From Tetramitus jugosus (Eukaryota > Heterolobosea > Eutetramitea > Acrasida > Vahlkampfiidae), in assembly GCA_937625935.1 (NCBI GenBank), contig CALMHQ010000001.1, positions 39,802 to 103,801 on the forward strand: a stretch of DNA of 64,000 bases, in the 5' to 3' direction. Shown here in pieces: positions 47,657-61,699 of this stretch (the first letter of the stretch is position 1; every line of letters starts with the position of its first letter). The notes below the pieces were generated by a model. That model ran no database searches. It saw only the letters and a program-made list of their open reading frames with translations, and was not told the origin of the DNA. The position numbers were made by a program, and so were the translations under genes.

Positions 47657-49008
47657 TACCTGGTTGATCCTGCCAGTAGTCATATGCTTGTCTCAAAGAT
47701 TAAGCCATGCATGTGTAAGATCGGCATAGTTTTGGGAAGAGGTTCGCCTCAACCCTTATTCATTGTTAATCTGTGAAAGGCTCATTAAACAAGTTATGAA
47801 TTTAGCCACCTGGTACAACCCTTCGGGGATGGGAATAACACTGTCAACTGCAGCGATAATGCCTACGATTACTGTTGAATTAAGTAGACAGTAGACACTA
47901 GAGTAAGGGTGAGTCCGCTCTATTGTTAGCTGGGAGGATCCAAGATTCGTCGGAAGATCTGAACAGTTGTCGACCATTAGATTTTCGCTTGCTTGCAAGC
48001 GAATGCAGCGTGAATGACTTAGCGTCCTAATAAGACCTACGGCTTTCTTGTTGACTAGTGGCCAGGAAGATATGTTTCTAATCTATCAGCTCAGTAGTTT
48101 CGGTAAAGGCGAAACGAGGCTATAACGGATACGGGGGATTGGTGTCCAACTCCGGAGAGAGAGCCTGAGAAACGGCTATCACATCTAAGGACGGCAGCAG
48201 GCGCGTAAATTACCCAATTCTAATTCAGAGAGGTAGTGACAAGACATAGCGACTTTACACCAAATGGTGGAAAGGTACCACTTTGTGGTTTGAAATGGAT
48301 GGAGATTAAACCTCTCCATGAGTAGCAATTAGAGGACAAGTCTGGTGCCAGCACCCGCGGTAATTCCAGCTCTAAAAGTGTATATTAATACTGTTGTAGT
48401 TAAAACGCCCGTAGTAAACCAAAGGGTTATAGTTATTGATCTGATCAGTTCTGTTCATCATAGTCGGTCACGTATTGTGGCTGATTGGGTGAATAAGGAC
48501 AGGTCCTCGGTCTCTAACGGAAGCGAAAGGGTCCGCCCAATTAGCATCCGCCATGGGATAGGTCAATGATTATGGCTCGTTCCCTATCAGTCCGTAAGGT
48601 CTGATAGGGCCAATTGGCACAACCGTAAACAAATCAGAGTGCTCCAAGCAGGCAATGTACGGGGTAACCCATTTGCTTGAATGATTTAGCATGGAATTGT
48701 CACGAAGCCGATCGGAAACTTCAAGGGATTTCCTGAGAAGTGGAAGATCCGGCGTTCGCAATGAGACACTGATAGAGGATCCAAGTACTATGGCGCGAGA
48801 GGTGAAATTCAGTGACCGCTATATGACTATCTAATGCGAAAGCAGTTGTGATCCAGAGCGTGTCTGTCAATCAGGGACGAAAGTTAAGGGATCGAAGATG
48901 ATTAGATACCGTCGTAGTCTTAACCGTAAACGATACCAACACGAGATTGGTAGTGAGACTTTTAGATCCTATCAGAATCCAAGGGAAACCGTTAAGTTTT
49001 TGGGTTCT

Positions 49009-49054
<46 letters not shown>

Positions 49055-49772
49055 AGGCACCACCAGGAGTGGAGTATGCGGCTTAATTCGACTCAACGCG
49101 GGGAAACTCACCAAGTTAGGATGTGAATATGATTGACAGATTAAGGTTCTTTCTTGATTTTACAGAAGGTGGTGCATGGTCGTTCTTAGTTCGTGGAGTG
49201 ATTCGTCTTGTTAATTCAGTTAACGAGCGAGACCTTAACTTGCTAATTAAGGTACAGGGACTTCTTCGGTTGTCCATCGTTTCGTTGGGGGAATGTATAT
49301 TTCCTCAGGAAACCTGTACTGTCACTGTTCGCAGTGATGCTTCTTAGAGGTACAGCACCCGCTTCAGGGTGAGGAAGTTTAAGGCAATAACAGATCTGTG
49401 ATGCCCTTAGATATCTTGGGCTGCACGCGTACTACAATATTAATAGCAACAAGTAACGTAGAGTCATCTTTCGGGATGCAACCCTGGTCCGAAAGGATTG
49501 GGAAATCTTATCAAAGATTAATGTGACAGGGATCGAGGTTTGTAAATCCTCGTGAACGAGGAATTCCTAGTAAGCATGATTCATCATGTCGTATTGGCTT
49601 CGTCCCTGCCTTTTGTACACACCGCCCGTCGCTCGTACCGACTGAATAGAGGTATGAATTTGATGGACCAGCGTTGCTCTAAGCAATGCGAGAAAATCAA
49701 CTGAATTTCTCTATTTGTAGGAACGAGAAGTCGTAACAAGGTCTTCGTAGGTGAACCTGCGGAGGGATCATT
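47657..49772 (+). rRNA. 18S small-subunit rRNA, copy 3
   Basis: The same sequence as copy 1 at offset 42948, including the gccagcacccgcgg variant near 48347. ITS1 follows at 49773-50016. Confidence 0.97.
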
Positions 49773-50016
49773 TATTCGGTTGCATCAACCAGGCAATCTT
49801 CGGATTGTCATGCAACCACTGACATTGTCAGAAGGTCAACATTGGAATCTCCGTCCAATGTTAAGACTTGACTGGTAGGAGAGTAAAACAAAAGACATTG
49901 AAGTCGATCACATTTCGATGTGACGATGTCTTTTCACAACTAGTGTGTGTTTTGAGGAGTATCAGAAACAATCCGTTCTGATGCGTCACTTTGGTGAAAC
50001 TCAGCGACTAGGATGG

Positions 50017-50177
50017 ATGCTTTGCGATGGATGACTAGGGTCTTGTATCGATGAAGAACGCGGTTAAACGTGACAGTTAATGTGACTTGCAACTCCCGTG
50101 AATCATCAAGATTTTGAACGCATACGGAACTCTTGCTGCTTTCGAGTAGCAAGGGTACTTGCTTGTGAGTGTCAGTA
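50017..50177 (+). rRNA. 5.8S rRNA, copy 3
   Basis: gatgaagaacgc is at 50050. The sequence matches copy 1. ITS2 follows at 50178-50298. Confidence 0.9.
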
Positions 50178-50298
50178 TCTCATTCATATTAGCTTTGGGA
50201 GGTCTTTCAACCAATTGATTTGGATTTAAGAACCCTCAGCTATCGTCAATCTTAGGATTGGGTACAGAGATATCTTCGGATTTTTCATACATACTGAT

Positions 50299-52780
50299 TT
50301 TTCTGACCTCATTTGTGAGTGGTTACCCACTGAATTTAAGCATATTAGTAAGTGGAGGAAAAGAAATCAAAAGAGATTCTCCTAGTAGCGGCGAGCGAAA
50401 AGAGAAAAGCCCATCCCTGAATCCGAACAATTGTTTGGAGTTGTAGGGTAAGAGTTGATCGCCTGGAGGCAAATAGAAGTAAAGTCTGTGTTTGGAATTA
50501 CACGTCTCTTCGGAGGGCGAGACAGGGTGATAGCCCCGTCAGCTTCTATAAGCTTTCGATCGGTGATCTTCTCATGAGTAGGATTCTTTGAAAGTAGAAT
50601 CTGAATACGGGAGATGAACTTCTTCCAAGGCTAAATATTAATACAAGACACCGATAGCAAACAAGTACCGAGAGGGAAAGTTGAAAAGATTCCTGGTAAG
50701 GAGCTGAAAAATGTCTGAAATCGCTGAGCAAAAAGCGGAACCAACAAGTTCTAGGACTGTAGTCTTGTACAATCTGGATTTATCCTGATGTACTCAAGGA
50801 TTACTCAACCAACGCCATGTCTTCTGGGCACGGTAAAAAAGCAGGTTCTTCGGTCTGAAGACTGCTGGAAATCACCTATGAAGCTGAAGTCAGACACCTT
50901 ATCTAAGATAGGGTAGACGGCTAAGGCCAGTGGGTGCTTCTCAGTAGTTCGAAAGCAATGGCCCCTGCAATCGTTGGTAAAGGACATTGGATCCGGCCCG
51001 TCTTGAAACACGGACCAAGGAGTTTGACATAATAGCGAGCAGTGGTGATTTGAAATCATGTATGCGTAATGAATGTGAAATGTATTAGCTTCGGCGACGT
51101 ACAGGCCAATCCAGTAGACTTCGGTCGTGGAATTGCGTTCTAGTTATTATGTTAAGACCCGAAAGATGGTGATCTATACTTGAACAGATTGAAGCCAGGG
51201 TAACCTCTGGTGGAGGATCTTGTAACGATGTTGACGTGCAAATCGCTCGTCGCACTTGAGTATTGGAGCGAAAGACTCATCGAACCATCAGGTAGCTGGT
51301 TCCTTCCGAAATTTCCCTCAGGATAGCTAGAATCGGAATAACTTTGTGAGGTAAAGCTAATGATTAGAGGCCTTGGGGTTGGAAAGCCTTAACCTATTCT
51401 CAAACTTTAAATATGCAAAAAGTATTGGTTACTTAATCGAACCATGTCAATAGTATTGATTCTTAGTGGGCCGTGTTATGGTAAGCAGAACAGGCAATGT
51501 GGGTTAAACCGTGAGCAAGTGAGAAATGTGTCTAAATCTAAGCTTAGTCGAAACCATAAAAGGCGTTGGTTCATTTTGACAGCAGGACGGTGGCCATGGA
51601 AGCTGGAATCCGCTAAGGAGTGCGTAACAGCTCACCTGCCGAATGGAGCAGCCCTGAAAATGGATGACGCCAAAGCGTTGATACTTCTCTCATGCAGTTA
51701 TCACTATTTTGTATGTGATGACTTGTAGGAAGGCGTGACGGTTGCGTAGAAGCTTATTTAGTGATAATGAGTGGAGCGGCCGTTAGTGCAGATCTTGGTA
51801 GTAGTAGCAACTATTCTGGAGAGACTCTGTGTCTTTATCTAGCAGGTGGTCCAACGTCAATGTTGGATAAAGAGCTTAAATCTTGAAGGTCGTAGTGGAG
51901 AAGGTTTCCTTGTCAATGGAAATCAGACAAGGGTTAGTCGGTCCTAACTGTCTGGGTAACTCCTATTAGTAGCTTTCGAGCGGCTATGATGGGCAGGAAA
52001 GGGAATCAGGCTAAAATTCCTGAACTGTGGTTAGAAGAGTGCTGGTGTTCGCATCAGCATGAAGCTGCAAAGCCTCGTTCAGTTGGCGTAGCGTCTCGGT
52101 GGCTGTGGAAGAGTCCGCTTTTCTCCCTAACAGCGATTGGCCTCACGGCACTAACCTTGGTTGGTGTTGGAGGTTTATTATCTCCCATGAATTGTGTAGA
52201 ACAGAGATTGGGAAATATTAGAGCTGAAAAGGCAGGCACTATTATTGTGGCTGTACAGTTCTCCGAAGCGTAAATAGAATGCCAATTGAATGTTATCATC
52301 TGACTCTTCTAACTGTAACCGTACCAGAATCCGCAACAGGTCTCCAAGGTTAAAAGCCTCTGACCAATTAGAACAATGTAAGTAAGGGAAGTCGGCAAAA
52401 TGGATTTGTACTTTTGAAATAAAGGTTGGCTCTTGTGATAGGGTGCTTCGGGTGGCGCAAGAAGGGTATCACGCACGGTTAACCCCGTGTGAGTGGTGTG
52501 CAGAAATTGCGGATTGATGAGTAGGTTCGCCGAAAGTTAAGAAGCTTTACACTGTGCATCCGGTACTTGGGCGGCGTCAAGCAGTGTGTTACGGGAGAAC
52601 CTGTGACACACCGGCGGAGTACAATAAACTATTGTTCGAGAACTGACAGATCCCAGGAGAATTCGACTGTTTAATTAAAACAAAGCAAACAGATAACAGT
52701 TCAAAACGGATTGTGGCTGTTTGTGACTTCTGCCCAGTGCTCTGGATGTCAAAGTGAAGAGATTCGATCAAGCACGGGTT

Positions 52781-52830
<50 letters not shown>

Positions 52831-53443
52831 TTAATTTGTGACGTGCATGAATGGAACAACGAAATTCTTACTGTCCCTATTTACGGTCTAGCGAACCTAC
52901 AGCCAAGGGAACGGGCTTGGGTTAGTCAGCGGGGAAAGAAGACCCTGTTGAGTTTGACTCTAGTTTGGTTTTGTGGAATACCGAAAGAGATGTAGTATAG
53001 GTGGGAGAGCTTGCTCAACAATGAAATACCACTGCTTTTTACTGGTATCTCACTCACTATATTAAAGAGCGAAGTATTCTATGGGTTTACCCATGGAAGA
53101 CTCTTCTAGTATAGAAGCGCGTGGCTTCGGTCATGCGTAAGCTTATGATTGATATGGGACATAACCAAGTGGGGAGTTTGGCTGGGGCGGCACATCTGTT
53201 AAAAGCTAACGCAGGTGTACAAAGGTTGGCACAGATAGGTCAGAAACCTATCGTAGCGAACAAGGTCAATAGCCAGCTTGACAAATACTTTCAGTACAAG
53301 TATTAGCCGTGAAAGCGTGTCCTAGCGATCCTTTAGCGAACATCACGTTTACGTGTAGTGCTTCAAAGTTCGAAGCTAGAGGTGTCAGAAAAATTACCAT
53401 AGGGATAACTGGCTTGTGGCAGCCAAGCGTTCATAGCGACGTT

Positions 53444-53488
<45 letters not shown>

Positions 53489-53523
53489 GAATTCTCAAAG
53501 TGTTGGATTGTTCACCCACTAAC

Positions 53524-53578
<55 letters not shown>

Positions 53579-54033
53579 ACTTATTTTTGACGCGAAAGCG
53601 TCTGGTCCAGCGTGGCGGTAATAGGTTTTAGTACGAGAGGAACCACCTTATGATGCCTCTGGCTCACCTTTTATCGGCAACGATCGTGAAGAGTGTCTAC
53701 GCATCTTGACCAACGCCTGAACGCCTCTAAGGCGGAAGTCATTCCGGATCGCTGGATTATTGGTGTTGGACTTTATTTATACAAGTCAAAGCCTAGCTTA
53801 ATCACTGTGGCCAATTTTAACCACTTCCTAACCGGGTGGGGTACGTGCATTCCTATGAGTGTGCTTACTTCGTTCGAGGGTTGTGGTCAGAAGCCAGTTC
53901 GAATGCAAACAAGTGGTAGCAGTTACTCTTCTGGAAGACCACCAGGGAAGAAGATCGCAATCTTGCGGTATTTGGGCAAAGTGCAGGTGTACGATCATAA
54001 GGTGATTCAATCGCCGAATGACTGAGCCGAGCA
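50299..54033 (+). rRNA. 28S large-subunit rRNA, copy 3
   Basis: The same sequence as copy 1 at offset 42948. The sarcin-ricin loop agtacgagaggaacc is at 53630. The 3' end is uncertain by tens of bases. Confidence 0.95.
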
Positions 54034-54318
54034 CGACTTGCCAAGGAGGATAAGGTGATCCTTTGATCACGTTTTCGTGAAACAGAGGAAGGCCCGTAAA
54101 GGGAGAGAGGGGGATCCCAAGACCCGAAGAGGGAGAGGGAGGCCCAAGCCCAGAATGGATGGGGCAATCTAACTCTGACATGAGGCCCAAGGCCTTTCTG
54201 GCTCATCTTCTGCTTTCCTTGTCGCCTTGTTGGTTTGGATAGAAAGTGTTCCACTTGGTTGGGCCATTATTTTTAAAAGTTTATATAAATTTTTCTTATT
54301 ATTATTTTTTTTCAAATT
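54034..54318 (+). terminator. 3' flank of rRNA copy 3
   Basis: A repeat of 11086-11370, with the gtgatc-cttt-gatcac (54055-54070) and cacg-tttt-cgtg hairpins and the T-rich end. Confidence 0.45.
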
Positions 54319-57300
54319 GTGTCTTTTATCTTTTCTGCTTGCGCTGCTTGTTTATCTAATAGAGTTGTATGTTGTGCGTTTCATTTAGTTGGCCTGTGTA
54401 TGCTTCCTCTTGCCCTTGTTCTTAGACAAGCCATTAAGTAAGCCTCAGTCGAAGTCAGATGGACAATGCTTCATCACCTTGGTACACTTATCGCTAGTGA
54501 TCAGAGCAATTTCTGAGCAAGTGTCATAGAGCTGTCCTGCTTGCGCTGCTTGTTTATTCAATAGTGTTGTATGTTGTGCGTTTGATTAGATTGGTTCAGG
54601 CATGGCTTTTGTGCCACAAGTCATGTTGCTTTTAGGCAGACCTACAAAGGCGCGAGACTAGAGTAGGAGTGCCGTAGCGCCAAGCTGCTTGTGTTGTGTC
54701 TTTATTCAATAGTGTTGATATTATGCATTGGATCAGATTGGCGCAGGTATGACTTTTGTGCCACAATTGATGTTGGTCTTGGGCACACCTCCAAGGCAGA
54801 CAGTGTACCATTTTGTGTCGTAGAGCCGAACTGCTTGCGATGCTTGTTTATTTAATAATGTTGTATGTTGTTAGTTTGATTAGATTGGCGCACATATGCT
54901 CCAGTGGTCTGACTTTGCGCCAGTCGCGGCCCTAAAGTTACCAGTGTCTTTTATCTTTTCTGCTTGCGCTGCTTGTTTATCTAATAGAGTTGTATGTTGT
55001 GCGTTTCATTTAGTTGGCCTGTGTATGCTTCCTCTTGCCCTTGTTCTTAGACAAGCCATTAAGTAAGCCTCAGTCGAAGTCAGATGGACAATGCTTCATC
55101 ACCTTGGTACACTTATCGCTAGTGATCAGAGCAATTTCTGAGCAAGTGTCATAGAGCTGTCCTGCTTGCGCTGCTTGTTTATTCAATAGTGTTGTATGTT
55201 GTGCGTTTGATTAGATTGGTTCAGGCATGGCTTTTGTGCCACAAGTCATGTTGCTTTTAGGCAGACCTACAAAGGCGCGAGACTAGAGTAGGAGTGCCGT
55301 AGCGCCAAGCTGCTTGTGTTGTGTCTTTATTCAATAGTGTTGATATTATGCATTGGATCAGATTGGCGCAGGTATGACTTTTGTGCCACAATTGATGTTG
55401 GTCTTGGGCACACCTCCAAGGCAGACAGTGTACCATTTTGTGTCGTAGAGCCGAACTGCTTGCGATGCTTGTTTATTTAATAATGTTGTATGTTGTTAGT
55501 TTGATTAGATTGGCGCACATATGCTCCAGTGGTCTGACTTTGCGCCAGTCGCGGCCCTAAAGTTACCAGTGTCTTTTATCTTTTCTGCTTGCGCTGCTTG
55601 TTTATCTAATAGAGTTGTATGTTGTGCGTTTCATTTAGTTGGCCTGTGTATGCTTCCTCTTGCCCTTGTTCTTAGACAAGCCATTAAGTAAGCCTCAGTC
55701 GAAGTCAGATGGACAATGCTTCATCACCTTGGTACACTTATCGCTAGTGATCAGAGCAATTTCTGAGCAAGTGTCATAGAGCTGTCCTGCTTGCGCTGCT
55801 TGTTTATTCAATAGTGTTGTATGTTGTGCGTTTGATTAGATTGGTTCAGGCATGGCTTTTGTGCCACAAGTCATGTTGCTTTTAGGCAGACCTACAAAGG
55901 CGCGAGACTAGAGTAGGAGTGCCGTAGCGCCAAGCTGCTTGTGTTGTGTCTTTATTCAATAGTGTTGATATTATGCATTGGATCAGATTGGCGCAGGTAT
56001 GACTTTTGTGCCACAATTGATGTTGGTCTTGGGCACACCTCCAAGGCAGACAGTGTACCATTTTGTGTCGTAGAGCCGAACTGCTTGCGATGCTTGTTTA
56101 TTTAATAATGTTGTATGTTGTTAGTTTGATTAGATTGGCGCACATATGCTCCAGTGGTCTGACTTTGCGCCAGTCGCGGCCCTAAAGTTACCAGTGTCTT
56201 TTATCTTTTCTGCTTGCGCTGCTTGTTTATCTAATAGAGTTGTATGTTGTGCGTTTCATTTAGTTGGCCTGTGTATGCTTCCTCTTGCCCTTGTTCTTAG
56301 ACAAGCCATTAAGTAAGCCTCAGTCGAAGTCAGATGGACAATGCTTCATCACCTTGGTACACTTATCGCTAGTGATCAGAGCAATTTCTGAGCAAGTGTC
56401 ATAGAGCTGTCCTGCTTGCGCTGCTTGTTTATTCAATAGTGTTGTATGTTGTGCGTTTGATTAGATTGGTTCAGGCATGGCTTTTGTGCCACAAGTCATG
56501 TTGCTTTTAGGCAGACCTACAAAGGCGCGAGACTAGAGTAGGAGTGCCGTAGCGCCAAGCTGCTTGTGTTGTGTCTTTATTCAATAGTGTTGATATTATG
56601 CATTGGATCAGATTGGCGCAGGTATGACTTTTGTGCCACAATTGATGTTGGTCTTGGGCACACCTCCAAGGCAGACAGTGTACCATTTTGTGTCGTAGAG
56701 CCGAACTGCTTGCGATGCTTGTTTATTTAATAATGTTGTATGTTGTTAGTTTGATTAGATTGGCGCACATATGCTCCAGTGGTCTGACTTTGCGCCAGTC
56801 GCGGCCCTAAATGTTACCAGTGTCTTTTATCTTTTCTGCTTGCGCTGCTTGTTTATCTAATAGAGTTGTATGTTGTGCGTTTCATTTAGTTGGCCTGTGT
56901 ATGCTTCCTCTTGCCCTTGTTCTTAGACAAGCCATTAAGTAAGCCTCAGTCGAAGTCAGATGGACAATGCTTCATCACCTTGGTACACTTATCGCTAGTG
57001 ATCAGAGCAATTTCTGAGCAAGTGTCATAGAGCTGTCCTGCTTGCGCTGCTTGTTTATTCAATAGTGTTGTATGTTGTGCGTTTGATTAGATTGGTTCAG
57101 GCATGGCTTTTGTGCCACAAGTCATGTTGCTTTTAGGCAGACCTACAAAGGCGCGAGACTAGAGTAGGAGTGCCGTAGCGCCAAGCTGCTTGTGTTGTGT
57201 CTTTATTCAATAGTGTTGATATTATGCATTGGATCAGATTGGCGCAGGTATGACTTTTGTGCCACAATTGATGTTGGTCTTGGGCACACCTCCAAGGCAG

Positions 57301-58652
57301 ACAGTGTACCATTTTGTGTCGTAGAGCCGAACTGCTTGCGATGCTTGTTTATTTAATAATGTTGTATGTTGTTAGTTTGATTAGATTGGCGCACATATGC
57401 TCCAGTGGTCTGACTTTGCGCCAGTCGCGGCCCTAAAGTTACCAGTGTCTTTTATCTTTTCTGCTTGCGCTGCTTGTTTATCTAATAGAGTTGTATGTTG
57501 TGCGTTTCATTTAGTTGGCCTGTGTATGCTTCCTCTTGCCCTTGTTCTTAGACAAGCCATTAAGTAAGCCTCAGTCGAAGTCAGATGGACAATGCTTCAT
57601 CACCTTGGTACACTTATCGCTAGTGATCAGAGCAATTTCTGAGCAAGTGTCATAGAGCTGTCCTGCTTGCGCTGCTTGTTTATTCAATAGTGTTGTATGT
57701 TGTGCGTTTGATTAGATTGGTTCAGGCATGGCTTTTGTGCCACAAGTCATGTTGCTTTTAGGCAGACCTACAAAGGCGCGAGACTAGAGTAGGAGTGCCG
57801 TAGCGCCAAGCTGCTTGTGTTGTGTCTTTATTCAATAGTGTTGATATTATGCATTGGATCAGATTGGCGCAGGTATGACTTTTGTGCCACAATTGATGTT
57901 GGTCTTGGGCACACCTCCAAGGCAGACAGTGTACCATTTTGTGTCGTAGAGCCGAACTGCTTGCGATGCTTGTTTATTTAATAATGTTGTATGTTGTTAG
58001 TTTGATTAGATTGGCGCACATATGCTCCAGTGGTCTGACTTTGCGCCAGTCGCGGCCCTAAAGTTACCAGTGTCTTTTATCTTTTCTGCTTGCGCTGCTT
58101 GTTTATCTAATAGAGTTGTATGTTGTGCGTTTCATTTAGTTGGCCTGTGTATGCTTCCTCTTGCCCTTGTTCTTAGACAAGCCATTAAGTAAGCCTCAGT
58201 CGAAGTCAGATGGACAATGCTTCATCACCTTGGTACACTTATCGCTAGTGATCAGAGCAATTTCTGAGCAAGTGTCATAGAGCTGTCCTGCTTGCGCTGC
58301 TTGTTTATTCAATAGTGTTGTATGTTGTGCGTTTGATTAGATTGGTTCAGGCATGGCTTTTGTGCCACAAGTCATGTTGCTTTTAGGCAGACCTACAAAG
58401 GCGCGAGACTAGAGTAGGAGTGCCGTAGCGCCAAGCTGCTTGTGTTGTGTCTTTATTCAATAGTGTTGATATTATGCATTGGATCAGATTGGCGCAGGTA
58501 TGACTTTTGTGCCACAATTGATGTTGGTCTTGGGCACACCTCCAAGGCAGACAGTGTACCATTTTGTGTCGTAGAGCCGAACTGCTTGCGATGCTTGTTT
58601 ATTTAATAATGTTGTATGTTGTTAGTTTGATTAGATTGGCGCACATATGCTC
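54319..58652 (+). repeat. 625-bp tandem array, 6.93 copies
   Basis: The same unit as at 11371-13828 but with three more units. One unit carries a single extra T near 56812 (ccctaaatgttacc instead of ccctaaagttacc), the only within-array difference noticed. Confidence 0.95.
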
Positions 58653-60067
58653 TCTCTTGTCATCGCCCCAAGAGTTTCGACGACAAATGTTCGGTTGTTG
58701 GGTGGGAAATCTCATGCCCTAGCTGTCTAAACAGTTTCCCTGTAAAACTAAGGTTATTAACTACCTATATTGTATGTATATACTTTCAATAGAATTCGGT
58801 ATCAATGCCTCTAATAAAACTCCGAACTCCGACACTTCTAAAGGAAGCATAACGGAGAAAAAGTGAGAGAATACATAACAATTAATATACAGATAAAATC
58901 ATGAGCGCGAGCAGAATGATCAATCAACACTATGAGGGACAGGGTCGCCCATGTTTAAAGCAGTCTGCCGGGTTCAATCCTGTTCCTCATAGTTGTGTAT
59001 CATCAATCTGCTCATGCTCGTGATTTGTCTATTATGTTACTTGTAATTTCTATTCTCACTTTTTCTTTATTGTGCTTTATCTTTGTTTGTCGGAGTTCGG
59101 AGTATTAATAGGGGCATGGTACAAACTTTTCATTGGAAATACATACATACAATATACATATTTGATAGCTGTAATTTTTCAGGGAAACTGTTTTGTCACT
59201 ATATTTATAGCGCGCCCTCTGTCATCGCCACCCCCGACCGACAACCATCGCACTCAAAATACTGGGCTTTGAATCTTTCATCGGCTCTCGCTCTGGATAG
59301 CTATCACAGTTGTGATGTTTGTGCTCAAGTGAATTGGTCGTACGAAACACTTTGTGCCACAATGGCTCTCAATTGGGTTGGGATTGGTTGGGTCACACTT
59401 TGGCTCTTATTGTTTCACATGAGCAATCTGCTCGAACACAAATGTCACAACTAAAATATATGCATGGAGCGAGAGCGAATTAATAATATACAACTATGAG
59501 GGCCATCGTTGAATTCATCAGAGCACGCTGGACACAACAATCCTGTCCCTCACAGTTGAATTTGATTACTCCACTATCGAACATGATTTCTTCTCTAGAT
59601 CTTATACGACTTCCATGTTTACTTTTTCTTCATTATGCTTCCTTTAGAAGTGTCGGAGTTCGGAGTATTAATAGGGGCATAGTCAAAGTTCTCCATTGAA
59701 ACTACATACATACAATATACATATTTGATAGCTTTAGTTTTTCAGGGAAACTGTTTTATTACTATATTTGTGGCACGTTTCTGTTGCCGACCACCACCCA
59801 ACCCTCCATCGCAACTTTTGTGCGCGAAATATTGAGTTTCAAAGTTTCAATCGGCTCTCGCTCTGTATATCTATTGCTGTTATAATGTTTGTGCTCGAGC
59901 AGATCCCATATATGAAACACTTTATGTCACAATGTGGCTCACCCAATCCTACTCCAGTCGAGAGCCATTGTGACATAAAGTGTTTCATATATTCAATTCA
60001 CTTGAGCACGAACCTCACAACTGTGATAGCTATGTAGAGCGAGAGCCGATTGATAATTCAAAACTCA
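58653..60067. repeat. Left arm of symmetry centre C1'
   Basis: The same content and order as 13829-15243: E, S3, E, P3, S4, E (59631-59757), P (59848-60052). Confidence 0.9.
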
Positions 60068-60283
60068 ATATATTGGATGCAAAAGTTGTTGGTTGGGGGG
60101 GAGAGACACAACCATCTCGAAATGTTGCAAAATACGTTTTCAATTGGCTCGTGCTTACACATGATAATCACTATAGCTATGCAGAGCGCAAGTCAATTGA
60201 AACTATGAAACTCAATATTTCGAGTGCAAAAGTTGTTAGTCGAGAGGTGGAGAGTGATGTAGTTAAAAGTCGTCTCACTATAA
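60068..60283 (-). other. Asymmetric spacer at C1', inverted relative to C1
   Basis: Reading left to right, it starts with the reverse complement of the 146-bp unit (atattggatgcaaaagttg...) and ends with the reverse complement of the A half (...gtcgtctcactataa). At C1 the order is A half then 146-bp unit on +. It is one base longer than at C1 because a C6 run is a G7 run here. Confidence 0.92.
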
Positions 60284-61699
60284 TGAGTTTTGAATTATCA
60301 ATCGGCTCTCGCTCTACATAGCTATCACAGTTGTGAGGTTCGTGCTCAAGTGAATTGAATATATGAAACACTTTATGTCACAATGGCTCTCGACTGGAGT
60401 AGGATTGGGTGAGCCACATTGTGACATAAAGTGTTTCATATATGGGATCTGCTCGAGCACAAACATTATAACAGCAATAGATATACAGAGCGAGAGCCGA
60501 TTGAAACTTTGAAAACTCAATATTTCGCGCACAAAAGTTGCGATGGAGGGTTGGGTGGTGGTCGGCAACAGAAACGTGCCACAAATATAGTAATAAAACA
60601 GTTTCCCTGAAAAACTAAAGCTATCAAATATGTATATTGTATGTATGTAGTTTCAATGGAGAACTTTGACTATGCCCCTATTAATACTCCGAACTCCGAC
60701 ACTTCTAAAGGAAGCATAATGAAGAAAAAGTAAACATGGAAGTCGTATAAGATCTAGAGAAGAAATCATGTTCGATAGTGGAGTAATCAAATTCAACTGT
60801 GAGGGACAGGATTGTTGTGTCCAGCGTGCTCTGATGAATTCAACGATGGCCCTCATAGTTGTATATTATTAATTCGCTCTCGCTCCATGCATATATTTTA
60901 GTTGTGACATTTGTGTTCGAGCAGATTGCTCATGTGAAACAATAAGAGCCAAAGTGTGACCCAACCAATCCCAACCCAATTGAGAGCCATTGTGGCACAA
61001 AGTGTTTCGTACGACCAATTCACTTGAGCACAAACATCACAACTGTGATAGCTATCCAGAGCGAGAGCCGATGAAAGATTCAAAGCCCAGTATTTTGAGT
61101 GCGATGGTTGTCGGTCGGGGGTGGCGATGACAGAGGGCGCGCTATAAATATAGTGACAAAACAGTTTCCCTGAAAAATTACAGCTATCAAATATGTATAT
61201 TGTATGTATGTATTTCCAATGAAAAGTTTGTACCATGCCCCTATTAATACTCCGAACTCCGACAAACAAAGATAAAGCACAATAAAGAAAAAGTGAGAAT
61301 AGAAATTACAAGTAACATAATAGACAAATCACGAGCATGAGCAGATTGATGATACACAACTATGAGGAACAGGATTGAACCCGGCAGACTGCTTTAAACA
61401 TGGGCGACCCTGTCCCTCATAGTGTTGATTGATCATTCTGCTCGCGCTCATGATTTTATCTGTATATTAATTGTTATGTATTCTCTCACTTTTTCTCCGT
61501 TATGCTTCCTTTAGAAGTGTCGGAGTTCGGAGTTTTATTAGAGGCATTGATACCGAATTCTATTGAAAGTATATACATACAATATAGGTAGTTAATAACC
61601 TTAGTTTTACAGGGAAACTGTTTAGACAGCTAGGGCATGAGATTTCCCACCCAACAACCGAACATTTGTCGTCGAAACTCTTGGGGCGATGACAAGAGA
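60284..61699. repeat. Right arm of symmetry centre C1'
   Basis: The inverted counterpart of 58653-60067 and a repeat of 15459-16873. It has one extra A near 60513 (gaaaactcaat versus gaaactcaat), which shifts any reading frame and argues against coding. Confidence 0.9.
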
